From NCBI RefSeq assembly GCF_001039355.2, contig NW_019773559.1, forward strand, positions 606,409-670,408: a stretch of 64,000 bases of DNA, given 5' to 3'. The stretch comes from Lingula anatina. Taxonomy: Eukaryota; Brachiopoda; Lingulata; Lingulida; Lingulidae. Both the position numbers and the translations under genes were made by a program. Positions 48,731 through 59,290 of this stretch are shown one piece after another (position 1 is the stretch's first letter; every line of letters starts with the position of its first letter). The notes under the pieces are model-generated. The model saw only the letters and a program-made list of their open reading frames with translations, did not search any database and was not told where the DNA came from.

Positions 48731-50753
48731 ATGGACCAGCAATCAAAATTTCAAACTGTTGTACAAGGAGAAGCTTCAGAATCAGACGAAGATGAAGAAG
48801 TGGAAAATATTATGAGTTCAAAACATGTGGTTAGATTAAGTTTAAAAGTTGGGAATTTGGCATGCTTTGTAGTCGTAGACTGGTACAGGTGGTTGTACAA
48901 CAAACATTTTCACCCCAAGAGTATCTTCAGGGCCCCACCCATTTAACTGCATTTGATGTGAAAAGCGTGTCAAAATGCTGTTTGTTAATTTTATTGTTTG
49001 TCCACACACGCAATATTTTATTGAGCTACATGTACATGTAGAGTAGTAAGAACTCTAAATAATTCATTAACAGGGGAGTTACACACTCAGATATGATTAT
49101 TTTCTACAATGGTCAGGCATTTCTTGTCAATCTTTTATTATGCACATTCAATTCTTTGAAGCTTTGAAAAATTATGCGGGTAAGAATAAGATGACACTAA
49201 TGTAACATTTGATAGTATAACAGTCAAGAATAAGTCTGTAAGCCTTTCAACATAAAAGACTATAAGGTCTAAGGTCGAAAGTAACCATAGCAAAAGCCTG
49301 GTGATTCTCTGAACATGAGTGGTTGTTTATAGATTTTGTGCAGCGTTCTTAATTTTAAATCTTGTTTAACATCGTTTTTTATTCTAGAGGGGGGTTGTAG
49401 TGTCTGGAGAGGCATCAGAGTCAGAAGAGGAGGAAACAGATAATGAATTTACAAATCACCAAGACTTGGTCCCATTGAATGGTAATTTTTTGCTATCTAA
49501 AATGAGTTACAAATGTTATCATACATGTAGTAGTACATATTAAAATCTTCATCTATCATCTAGTTCATGATGACATTTTATTACACACTGTTAATAGTAC
49601 AGTACTTGGTAAAATGATTTTGCAAATAACATTCACTGTATCATATTTTTAGTCATTTTTGATTGATTGCCCCCCTTTTTGTAAATATATTGGAATATTT
49701 TAAAATAGTTTAATTTGATTTGTATGCTATATACTGGTACTGTTAAGTACAAGAGATTGCTTACCTCTTTTCCAAAGTATGCTTCTTTATGATATTGTTT
49801 AACTACTCTATACGGAATTTATTTTAACAGTTGATACAAGTAAAAGTGGTGACAGCTTACATGGACCAATAACTCCTAAAACCAGGCTTATTGAAAAAGA
49901 AGAATTGAAGTATGACACGTAAGTCCATGCATAACAAAGTAAGGTCATGGATGTATCAAAGTCAGTGTAGATAACTCAAAATACTAATAGTGTGTGTGTT
50001 TGTGTGTGTGCGTGCATGCACCCACATGTGCTTGCATGCACTTGTTTGCAATGTAGTTTCATTAATTTTTTCTTTTTCTTTTTCAGATTGCTCCACAAAA
50101 AACTCAGTAAGTACTAGTAATTTGAACATTATTCTTGATATGATATCAAATAACTGACACAGCCTAGGGTAATTTTGGAATGACATAATAGAGATAAGAA
50201 TTGCTCTTTCAGTCAGGGTAGCTTTCTATTGTCTCCTCTGGCATTCTCTGTGATTATATTTCCAATATTTTTTACTAAACTTTTCAACAGAAAAATAGCA
50301 GATCAATTATTTACTTCTCCAGGAGAAAGAAATGTTAGTTTGAGGAGAAGTCTTGTAGACACTGTACATCAAGTGTATGTTGGTGGAAGCAAAGAGCTAA
50401 AGAATACCACACTACAGTTGGTGAAGTCTCAGAATGCAATACAGGTGGGAAAAGAAATGGAATGAAATTAAGTAACACTAAAATTAAATGCTATAGGTAT
50501 TATATGTAGTGTTACTTGTGGGTTTTAGAACTGATATTTTGTTGACTGATTAACTGTAACACAGCATTCCCAACTTTGTATATTACATACTAAAATTTGA
50601 TTATTTTCTTTGCAGGATGTGTCGCACAATTTAAGGTTACTCACTAATGATCTTTTCAACTTGGAAGATAAAATTGACATTGTCTTGTCTTGCACACTTT
50701 TGCCAGATATCAACATTTCCCCGGAGGTAGTGACACCTATTGGAAGACAGTGA
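48731..50753 (+). CDS. BLOC1S3: BLOC-1 subunit 3-like protein (about 195-198 aa, 6 coding exons)
   Basis: BLOC1S3 is a helical subunit of BLOC-1, which drives cargo sorting from endosomes to lysosome-related organelles. The N-terminal half carries two copies of the family motif V-x-GEASES-acidic (VVQGEASESDEDEE and VVVSGEASESEEEETD). The C-terminal half is helical and ends LEDKIDIVLSCTLLPDI, the conserved BLOC1S3 tail. Exons: 48731-48829, 49388-49481, 49831-49918, 50087-50110 (or 50106), 50291 (or 50299)-50444, 50616-50753. The small exon 4 has two donors four bases apart (GTAAGTAC). The strong first donor keeps frame only with the acceptor at 50298, and the second only with the acceptor at 50290. 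Either gives an open frame (198 or 194 aa). Vertebrate BLOC1S3 is intronless, so six coding exons are notable. Confidence 0.85.
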
Positions 50754-50761
50754 TGTACAAA

Positions 50762-50767
50762 AATAAA
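50762..50767 (+). terminator. Candidate poly(A) signal of BLOC1S3
   Basis: AATAAA nine bases after the stop codon; very close, so a later site may be used. Confidence 0.4.
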
Positions 50768-52157
50768 GTACACAAATTTGCTAAATTTTAATCACTTGCA
50801 AGTCTTAGACACAGTCTAATTTGAGTTTAAAGTGACTGGAGAGGATGCAGAAAACATGGATAACTGTTTAAATTGGTTGATGATATGGAAATACAAGATG
50901 TCTTTGGATCACTTCGCACAATTTAGGATTGAGCTATGAAATATATTACAACTTATTAAACCGTTGCATTCCTTTAAACTGTTATATCATTGGAAGTGGT
51001 GCTATTTCAAATGGGAATTCCTTCAATATGTCATTGGTAAATCAAATTAACCATAGACTACTTATTAAAAACTTCATATTTTATAGACTGAGTAATTAGG
51101 ACAATGGACTGTTTAAATGGAATTTTTTTTTATTATTACCGCGTGTTGCTCAACAACTTAATTAATTTTCAATTATGCCTTGTGTAATTTTGATATAAGT
51201 TTTTATATCGAGAGAAGTTTAAAGACGTTGGCAACTCCAAGGTAATTTTTGATCAAAATATCAGTAATGATAAGGGGTTGTTACACGTATAACCAGAGCA
51301 TGCATATGATGTTAAATAAACGACAGATTTTGAAAACGGACAGAAATAGTGTAGTCAGCATAAAAGGAGACACGTCAAAACTAATCGCCTGTCTTTCGCG
51401 TCCACCCCAAGCCAACCTTCTCACAGATTTGATAAAGTGACAAGGCCCCCTCGAGTCTTTTGGCAGTCAACCACAACAGAAATGTTAATGATTTGATAAC
51501 CTGTTAATAATTTGTGTCCATTTTGCTGTTACAGTGTATGAAGGTGAGTTCTGTACCTGAAAAAAAAATTTGCAATTTCTTTATTGAGGATGCAAATTCG
51601 CACCAGGCCATTGACCCACGTGTAAGTAAAGAAATGAACTAATAACATTTTCAATCTGTGAATAATCTTTTTACTGGTGTTACTAAATAAATAATACTAA
51701 TGCAACATCGTTTTGGGGAACATGATTCGCAGATTTCATTGAGATTTGGTGAGAAATTACCGTGCTAAAGAATAATATAATTGAGCTTGAGGACAAAAAC
51801 TTTGCGCTGTTATAACGGAATAATTGCCCCTATATCTCAACGCCTGGGAGAGGTCTGACCTCTCACTCAAAGATCAAGGCAGAAAACAACAAAGGGTCAC
51901 TTCTTTAATGACATTTTACTGTCGTCGGACGATGGGACCACTGGAGCAAGTAGCCCTGTTAAGTGGACAGTAGGATTGCTACCTAAAAAAATGAATCCTG
52001 CATTTAGACAGCCAATAGGAGGGACTTTAAGCAGAATAACGACGTTGAAGAATCCACAAATTTGACTAAAAAGCAACAATATCAAAAGTAAGAAGAAAAA
52101 ACTCTCAGCCGCATTATCATTCGCAAGCTATCATTAGGCGCTATAGCATCTTACAAG
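50768..52157. other. Intergenic region between BLOC1S3 and the disordered-protein gene
   Basis: No clear gene. It contains the candidate exon at 51535-51621. The last ~200 bases before 52158 are presumably 5' UTR and promoter of the next gene; no TATA box is obvious. Confidence 0.5.
51535..51621 (+). other. Candidate exon of unknown gene
   Basis: Preceded by TTTTGCTGTTACAG (good acceptor) and followed by CCACGT|GTAAGT (strong donor). It reads open from an ATG at 51538 through VPEKKICNFFIEDANSHQAI. It could be an alternative exon of BLOC1S3 or a 5' exon of the gene at 52158; nothing here decides. Confidence 0.3.
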
Positions 52158-55100
52158 ATGAGTTCTTCAAAAGGTAAGGCATTAAAACCAGGTGGAGCTT
52201 CTAAAGGTTCGCACCTCGCAAAATCACCCGCTTCAAATGACGTAACCAAGAAAACCGTAAAACTCCCTAACGCAGCAGCGTCAGATACTGGTGCACAGAG
52301 GAAAGGCTCCGCAACAAACGCTAGAAAAACCAGTCTTGGAGTAGATGCTGCGGCAGCAACAAGGCGAAAAAGTACAATTTCATCGGACACACAACCTAGT
52401 AAAGCTGGAAAAACTGACAGTAAAGCGACAAAGGCAGCCACCAGAAAGACTTCTTCAAAAAACACATCTCCTGCAAAAAGTGGAGAAACTAAAGGAGCAC
52501 AACCACAGTCCCTCAAACCCGTCGACAGCAAAACGATATCTCGTCGCCCGAGCAAGGACTCGGCCTCTCGCTTATCCGAAAATAAACCTGCTTTGCGACG
52601 TATGAGTCGTGACACTACTTCTAGTTTAACAACAAGCAGAAGAAATAGTTTGATAAGTACTACTTCTTCATCAAGGCATGGAAGTATTGTTGGTAGCCGT
52701 TCGTCCTCTCGTCGTAGTTCTTTAGCGCTTGACAACGACGCATCTGCCAGTCGAAAGACTCCACCGCATTCTACAGGTAGATCCCTCAGCAGAGCGGCCT
52801 CTGATGTTGAGATAAAAACCAAGACGTTATCGCCAGATGATGAATCCAATGAGAAACACGCAGAACATGAATCTGAAACAACTAATGAGACCGCGCCTAC
52901 ACTAACAGAGAATGCGGATAACAAGGCGGAGAGAAAAGAGCCAGAAATGAGCAATTCAGGAAAACTGAAGAAAGAAACAGTACCTGACAAAAAGACCGAT
53001 ATTGCAACAATGGCTATTAGAGAAAATGCAGACGTTTTGGGCTCGAAAGAGTGCTTGAATAGTAAATCTGAAGATGAAATCATACACGAGGTGTCTGACC
53101 AGGGCGAAAATTTAGCTTGTAATATGAACATAACTGATGAGGATATGAATCGAGAAAAAGCAAATGAAGAAGATACTTCCAATGAAACATCTGCCAAATA
53201 TGTGTCAGGGAAAGCGATAAAGGAAGAGAATGTCGTTGAAGAAGAAAATAGAGATTCGTTACAGGTTGGCGGTAAACTACAAACAAAGGTCAACAAGAAC
53301 GATGTATCATCAATGAATATGACTGAGAATGAGCACAGCATCAACGAGTCCGACGAGTCAAATCAAAATTGTAAGGAAAAAACATTAGTTAGTGGAAACG
53401 CTGCTGGAGTTGACAACAAACCACACCAAAATATATCGCAGCCAGAAACATGCTGCTCTGAAGGCAGCTCTTATCACGATGGAGCACTTGAAAAGACAAC
53501 AGAATCATCAGATGCCATAACAAAAAACATTTTATCTTCTGAAACAGAAACTAAAACCTTATATTTAGAGCAAGAGGAACAAAAAGAAAATACTGAAAGC
53601 CAAAAATCTTGGACATCGGGTGGAGACGGGACTTTCTCAGCATCTTGGAATAACCAAAATAACCCAACGTCAAGGGATGATAATGATGTTGGTCACAACT
53701 CAACAGTTAAAAATGATACGAGTTCTGCCACGAAAAAAGGTATTAATGACGCAAACTTGGAGAGGACAGGAAAACAGGAAAATGCAAATAAAAATGGCAA
53801 TGATATGTTTAAATCGAAAAGTTCCAAAAGGGGTAGCAAAGACAACGTGCAAAATAAAGATCTTAAGAACGATGACGGCGAAAATCCACAAATTGCCAGA
53901 CTTGACTTAGGTGAAGAAAATACAGACCTAACGATCACTTGTGAGAAGAGATCAGGTTCTTTGACGACGCCTGATTTAAAAGATGATGACAATCCAAACA
54001 TCAAGGAAACATCAAGTTCACAGCGCCCTTTGTCACCCGTCAGTTTGGACAACAATGGTGAGGCAGAGGGTTTCCAGGAAAAGGTATCAAAATCCAAAAA
54101 GATGAAAAGCGAAATAAAAATCAAACATGAACCAAAGAGCAATGAAAAAATAAAGGTGACTGACAAATCGTCTAAACCCAACCCTGACACGAAAAAGGTA
54201 TCTTCGCAGGGCAACAGAGAGACAAAAGTAAGAAAAAATTCTATCGATCCCAATTCAAAGCAGGGGGCAGCAAATCCTCGGCAACGAAGAGCAAGCATTG
54301 ATACACGCCCAGGGAAGAAGCAAGGCACGGGGACAGGCAGTTCTGTAAAGAATCGGTTAAGCAAAGGGAGCCTGGAGAATCTAAGTGAAATCTCTAAATC
54401 TGAAGCTAGTTTATCGAAATCAGTAGAGATCCTTTCAAGTGACGATGTGTTGAAGGAGGAAACATCGCCAAAACTTGACGACCCCACTCTACACATCCAA
54501 GGAACCCAAACCCTGCTTACTCCCGACAGCAAACAAAATGCCAATACAGTTCCCACGAATTCATCATGCACTGCTAAATTAGGAATACCCGAGGGTAGTA
54601 CAGATAGCATCCATAATTTACTAAAATTAAATAATGACACCCAAAGCGTAGCCAAAATGTGTCTCTCTGTTCCAAATGTCAAGCAACTAGTACGAACATT
54701 CCCACACCAAAGAAAAGAGATTCCGACGAATTACAGAGACACAAACACCTTAGTCATGGTCTCCAATAGGATGGGGTCACATGTTGCAGAAAAAGATAAC
54801 CCCAATTACTGGAGAATGAATTTGTCAACACCGAAATTGGTTAGTCAGTACAATCACTGGGCAGCAACAGGTGCATCACGCTCCGTGTTGCAGATAGCTC
54901 AATTCTTCGAGTCTAACTCGCGTACTAACCATTTGCTTTCCTTTGCCCCATACCACGGCAGTAGCTTTATCTCATCTCATCTGATCCAAGAACAACCTAC
55001 GGCAACGAACTTCAGCAGCAGTGGAAGAGAGTCACAAGCAGCTTTGGAACGTTTCTATGACACCTGGATTAAATCACAGTTTCGAAGCTCCAGCCAACAT

Positions 55101-55940
55101 ATTTCCTTTGTTCGATCAGTTATCAGCAACTTTGAACGCAAATTAGACTTTGGAAAACGGCTTGGCATAGGCACCTCAACTACGTCTACGAAAATCACTA
55201 CCACAGTGATAATGAATCACACGTCGTCGCTAACTGTCGCTGTTGGAAGACCCAGTCAAAGAGCTAGCACCAACATAAGACGGGGCAGTTTGAATAAAGA
55301 GAGCGAACCTACTACACATTCCCTTCGCATGTCAACGCTTCCCGATAATACTGGGGGTATAACACCGGTGACAACCAAACCCGTAAGCATCTTAAAGAAA
55401 TCCGCAGTTCCTCAGAATTCGAATACAGAGGATCCTACAATTTGGGAATCTCGGCTAGATTTTGGATTATCGGATGATGATCACGAGGAAGAAGAGGAAA
55501 ATCAAAGAGAAAAAAACAAGGCAGAGAACAGTTCAAACGTTTGGCTAACAAAATCCCACCCAATTTCTTCGTCATCGATGAGACACCGGAGCGGAGACGG
55601 CGTCGAAGACATTAAGACAGACAGACAGACCGAGGACCCATCCTTCATGAGAACTGAAAATAATAATGGGCAGAAAAGCCCGCAACAAAAGGTTGACTTA
55701 CTGATTACAAACAAGGGAAGAATTCGCAGTTGGGAACGACCAGGTATTGAAAGATCACGTCTGGTAAGACCGAGTATCGTTGCTTCCAGGCGATTGGACT
55801 ATGAGCCCTTTCCTCGTCTACCCTGGGCGGCTCTGCTGCTGCGGTCTGACGTCAAGCCAAGTCAAGCAGTGATCGACATGAGTTATCAGAGCCCATGGAC
55901 AAACCCAGGAAAAGTATTTGGAACTTCAGGTGGGCTGTAG
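52158..55940 (+). CDS. Large intronless disordered Ser/Lys/Asn-rich protein, function unknown (1260 aa)
   Basis: A single uninterrupted frame from ATG 52158 to TAG 55940 without any intron, unlike every other gene here. Residues 1-220 are basic and Ser/Thr/Ala-rich. About 220-620 is acidic, Glu/Asn/Ser-rich. About 640-760 is Lys-rich. About 850-1010 is the most ordered-looking part (NYWRMNLSTPKLVSQYNHWA, SRSVLQIAQFFES, LERFYDTWIKSQF, FVRSVISNFERKLDFG). The end (WERPGIERSRLVRPSIVASR...YEPFPRLPWAALLL) is again compact. At least eight R-[RK]-x-S sites (RRKS, RRPS, RRMS, RRNS, RRSS, RKNS, RRAS, RRGS) suggest phosphorylation by PKA-like kinases. No signal peptide or membrane helix. I recognise no family. 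Long antisense frames at 52151-53344 and 53693-54682 are shadows of its codon composition. An alternative donor (AAAAG|GTAAGG) right after the start would remove the frame if used. Confidence 0.75.
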   Translation: MSSSKGKALKPGGASKGSHLAKSPASNDVTKKTVKLPNAAASDTGAQRKGSATNARKTSLGVDAAAATRRKSTISSDTQPSKAGKTDSKATKAATRKTSSKNTSPAKSGETKGAQPQSLKPVDSKTISRRPSKDSASRLSENKPALRRMSRDTTSSLTTSRRNSLISTTSSSRHGSIVGSRSSSRRSSLALDNDASASRKTPPHSTGRSLSRAASDVEIKTKTLSPDDESNEKHAEHESETTNETAPTLTENADNKAERKEPEMSNSGKLKKETVPDKKTDIATMAIRENADVLGSKECLNSKSEDEIIHEVSDQGENLACNMNITDEDMNREKANEEDTSNETSAKYVSGKAIKEENVVEEENRDSLQVGGKLQTKVNKNDVSSMNMTENEHSINESDESNQNCKEKTLVSGNAAGVDNKPHQNISQPETCCSEGSSYHDGALEKTTESSDAITKNILSSETETKTLYLEQEEQKENTESQKSWTSGGDGTFSASWNNQNNPTSRDDNDVGHNSTVKNDTSSATKKGINDANLERTGKQENANKNGNDMFKSKSSKRGSKDNVQNKDLKNDDGENPQIARLDLGEENTDLTITCEKRSGSLTTPDLKDDDNPNIKETSSSQRPLSPVSLDNNGEAEGFQEKVSKSKKMKSEIKIKHEPKSNEKIKVTDKSSKPNPDTKKVSSQGNRETKVRKNSIDPNSKQGAANPRQRRASIDTRPGKKQGTGTGSSVKNRLSKGSLENLSEISKSEASLSKSVEILSSDDVLKEETSPKLDDPTLHIQGTQTLLTPDSKQNANTVPTNSSCTAKLGIPEGSTDSIHNLLKLNNDTQSVAKMCLSVPNVKQLVRTFPHQRKEIPTNYRDTNTLVMVSNRMGSHVAEKDNPNYWRMNLSTPKLVSQYNHWAATGASRSVLQIAQFFESNSRTNHLLSFAPYHGSSFISSHLIQEQPTATNFSSSGRESQAALERFYDTWIKSQFRSSSQHISFVRSVISNFERKLDFGKRLGIGTSTTSTKITTTVIMNHTSSLTVAVGRPSQRASTNIRRGSLNKESEPTTHSLRMSTLPDNTGGITPVTTKPVSILKKSAVPQNSNTEDPTIWESRLDFGLSDDDHEEEEENQREKNKAENSSNVWLTKSHPISSSSMRHRSGDGVEDIKTDRQTEDPSFMRTENNNGQKSPQQKVDLLITNKGRIRSWERPGIERSRLVRPSIVASRRLDYEPFPRLPWAALLLRSDVKPSQAVIDMSYQSPWTNPGKVFGTSGGL

Positions 55941-55958
55941 CACATGGTGCATGGTGCA

Positions 55959-55983
55959 TGTGTGTGTGTGTGTGTGTGTGTGT
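55959..55983 (+). repeat. (GT)n microsatellite
   Basis: Simple repeat in the 3' UTR of the disordered-protein gene, preceded by a CATGGTG duplication. Confidence 0.9.
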
Positions 55984-56099
55984 GAACGACAAAAAAAAAG
56001 AGAAAGAGAGAGATTTTAAAATTATGTAGTTCGCCCCGTCATTTGTACTTTTTGGTTGAATTTCCTGTACACGATTACATAACTTCGTAGATAAAATTT

Positions 56100-56105
56100 A
56101 ATAAA
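56100..56105 (+). terminator. Poly(A) signal of the disordered-protein gene
   Basis: AATAAA 160 bases after the TAG stop. Confidence 0.5.
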
Positions 56106-56758
56106 GTTAAATTGGGAGAAGTGAACAAGGGGTGTGACCTATCTTTTGGAGAACTATTGCATCTAGATCTTTTGTGAAGACTGCGTCCAACTTGTGAATC
56201 ATTTACAGTATCCTGTTGATGCCATAACCCCAATGACCTTCATTTCCATAATTTTGGTATTGTTTGCGCTTGAGAACCACATGCTACGGCCGTAAACGGA
56301 AAAATATAATACAATAAAATATGTTAATTCACAATTATATCATTCCTTCCCACATGTACAAAATACATATTTTTCAAGTGCATGTACGGCACTAAATGTA
56401 AACTTTGTCATGAGTAAATGAATGTTCTACGGAATTTTCTCACAAAAGAAAACATGCCCGGAAAGAACAAGTTAGAGGTCGGGATCAATTGCCTTTTCAA
56501 ATTACCACTGCCCAATCTTGTAACTTAGTGCTTGTTGATTGGGATAATAGTCGTGAATCAACTTACCGGTTCATGGCCGCTTTCCTGCCAGAAGCGAAAG
56601 TAAGGATGTCGTATAAAAACAGCAGGCAAAAAACAATTACTTACATTTGACACTCTAATTTCACCTTATCCAGCATACCTCTTTAATAACGAGGCAAATA
56701 TCAGTTGCCAAAGCAGTTGTCGAGCAGGAGAGTAGATTCTTTATATACCTTTATCCGT
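56106..56758. other. Intergenic region upstream of the AIF1-like gene
   Basis: Presumed promoter and 5' UTR of the AIF1-like gene. No gene seen. The frame running in from 56705 begins with TTG, so I do not extend the protein upstream of the ATG at 56759. Confidence 0.5.
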
Positions 56759-58032
56759 ATGTGTGCTGAAAGAATGAACAGCGACGAGCAAAGCTCAGAT
56801 GCCGCTGCGGAACGCGGAAACAGTCCGCCACCCTCCCCATCCAGGCCTAGTGTTCCCGCTGTCAAGACAGGTCGAGTCGCCGCTCTTGGGAGAGTCTTCG
56901 AAAGCGAGGGTGAGAAAAACCCTTGTGGATATTTGTGGTCCCTACCGCCGGATCAAAAATGTAGGCGGAGTTTTAGTGATGTTGTAAAGGCGTCTTTCTT
57001 TTGTATTTGAACAATCAAAAAGTTTATTAATATTTCGGCGTAAGGTAAATCTATCTTTATTTTTCTTTTCTCATTTTTCAGCCGGCAAGTTTTTTGGGTT
57101 GATGAAAGAAGCTCAGTCTAAACATTTGGAACGCATGAATAGGGTACGCCTTATATATTAAAAGTATGACTATTTAATAACAGGACAGGATCCTTAGACT
57201 ACTTAAAATATTGCTATAGAATGAAACCTTTTAGTCAAATGACAGTCATTAATGTTAACTAATACCAAAATAACATTTTTGTGTGAAAAATGTTGCTAGT
57301 CTACAATATGTTTTCTTTTGCATAATACCTGACAAAATTGACTTAAGGGCTTTGGACAAAGATCAAAAGTGTTGCCACTTCACCGTTTCATGGTTAGGAT
57401 TGCTTCTGGCGACTTCGCAAATGTAATATTAATAGCTTTGTAACAGGTCTTGTTTCACACGCTCTGCAAAGCGCAGAAGTTAGTACATGTGTAAAAGTAA
57501 TTACAATGCTTTAAAAAATTCAGATGTACCTACTTGATGACAGATACAGGGACGTCGATCATCTTCAAGAAAAGCTTCACGTTTACAAGAGTAAGTGCAC
57601 AAGAATGCATTACACCCAAGATGTTGAGAGAACAAAATAGTATTAAATCAAATATTTAATGAATTGGAAATAAGCATCATAGTGAATTCAGAATTTAATA
57701 TATTCTGGATTTTGTAAAAAATAGGGAATAAAAATATTGTTTTCTCACCATCTCTGGTTTTATTATGTTGTGCTTGTAGGTGCTGAAAATATATGCACTC
57801 AAGCCTAGCTCTTCACCAGAAGGCTTTTAACCTTACGCTGTCCTGAGATCTGTGAGTAAATTGCTTAGCCCTAGCGGGGTCTAGTGAAATGTTGCTCATA
57901 TGTACCCCTCTATGGGAGTGAAGGAAACATGCAGTATGAATATTGTACTTAAAATCATATTATTTGATTCATTGTAGACCTTTTCTTGGAATTTGACGAA
58001 AACGGCTCTGGTGATATTGGTGAGTAATTCTT

Positions 58033-58067
<35 letters not shown>

Positions 58068-58881
58068 TACACACACACACGTGCGCGCGCAAACACGCAC
58101 ACATCAATATCACCTATCTCTCTTTGAGAGAGCTATGACATTTTGTTAAGAATAATGTTTGGATTCAATTTTTCAGATGCTTTGGAATTGAAGCGAATGC
58201 TACAGAAGTTGGGAGTACATCGAACTAATCTTGAGATTCGACGCATGATAGCGGAGGTGGATTCTGACAGCTCTGGTACTATAACTTATCACGAATTCTT
58301 AGCTATGATGCTGAGCAGGCGATCCCCTCAACTTAAATTGTAAGTTTTTTTTTACTTTATCTCTTTTTTTTCGACTTTAAACGAAAAAAATCGGCCACCT
58401 TTTGTTAAGAGGGAAGAGTATTTGGCATGTTCAAGACTTGCTCAAGCAGGGAGGGATAGGATGTGGATTGGATCTCAAGGAGCCTTTTCCCTTTTTTTAT
58501 AGTACTTTGATTTATGGCATGCTATGGAATGAATACTATTTTTTAAAAAAGGTGGGGAGCAATATAAATATAATCCATGCGCCATCTACCTTGGCCCGCC
58601 AGTGATAGTCATAGTCCAAAATGATATATAACTACATTAAACTTTAAATTATTGTCATACAGTGAAAAAAATAGATAAAAAACATTTGGAAATTTAGGCT
58701 TATAATTATTTAACACTTAACGTGTAAGTATTTTGAAGACTGTATTAACTTCCATCACAGCTAAATAAGGTCGTTCTATTTTTTATCTTTTAGAATAATT
58801 CAGTTTGAGGCTAAACACAAGATACTCCAGCCACCAAAAGTCGGACCCCCTCCTAAGAAGGATCTCAGGTCTTTGCCTTGA
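56759..58881 (+). CDS. AIF1: AIF1/Iba1-like EF-hand protein (190 aa, 6 coding exons)
   Basis: AIF1 (Iba1) is a Ca2+-binding, actin-bundling protein of macrophages and microglia in vertebrates and of haemocytes/phagocytes in invertebrates. Exons: 56759-56909, 57082-57143, 57524-57590, 57978-58019, 58177-58339, 58794-58881; phases agree (573 nt). After a ~50-residue Pro/Ser-rich leader come GKFFGLMKEAQSKHLERMN and YLLDDRYRDVDHLQEKL, the family's N-terminal helices. EF-hand 1 is at 100-111 (DENGSGDIDALE), EF-hand 2 at 136-147 (DSDSSGTITYHE), and the Pro-rich end is PPKVGPPPKKDLRSLP. Both loops have acidic or polar residues at 1, 3 and 5, Gly at 6, Ile at 8 and Glu at 12, so both look able to bind calcium. 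A second in-frame ATG (56774) would give 185 aa. The leader is longer than in typical AIF1 (~150 aa total). Confidence 0.9.
58031..58090 (+). repeat. (TC)n(CA)n microsatellite
   Basis: Compound repeat followed by a short alternating GC stretch (GTGCGCGCGC), directly after exon 4 of the AIF1-like gene. Confidence 0.95.
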
Positions 58882-59284
58882 ACAATCATACAAAGAAAAT
58901 AATCGTTGAAAACAATCGTGTGGATAAATATGGAATATTCATGTAAATGCTTACCTTTAGATAAGCGAAACGCCAGTGAACTCTTTGTGGAGGTTATCGT
59001 AATTTTTCCAATATTTGTATACATAAATTCACAATTATTATTCATTAGCATATTATATTTGCGATGTCTTAAAGCAGCGCAACTGGACAGATTTGAAGTA
59101 CGTTCGCATTTGATCACCTCCTTAGATTTGATTGACAACAGGAAAAGGGACGTGCGTGAAACTAAAGAATTCATACCTAGTTGCGTTTTCAAACATGTAA
59201 TCTAAAGACAATTATATACATAAGAGTATGCAGTGAATTTGACATTGAGAATAGTCAGTTATTCTCTGGTACCATGATATTAAG

Positions 59285-59290
59285 AATAAA
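59285..59290 (+). terminator. Candidate poly(A) signal of the AIF1-like gene
   Basis: AATAAA about 400 bases after the stop codon. Confidence 0.4.

Noticed and set aside
52151-53344. 397-codon antisense frame opposite the disordered-protein gene
   Set aside because: It is a Ser/Leu/Phe-rich shadow of the Lys/Glu/Ser codons on the other strand, with no domain. The sense frame runs the full length with an ATG and a downstream poly(A) signal.
53693-54682. 329-codon antisense frame
   Set aside because: Same reason; composition mirrors the sense strand.
56705-56758. Upstream extension of the AIF1-like protein
   Set aside because: The in-frame codon at 56705 is TTG, not ATG, and there is no family support for the extra residues.
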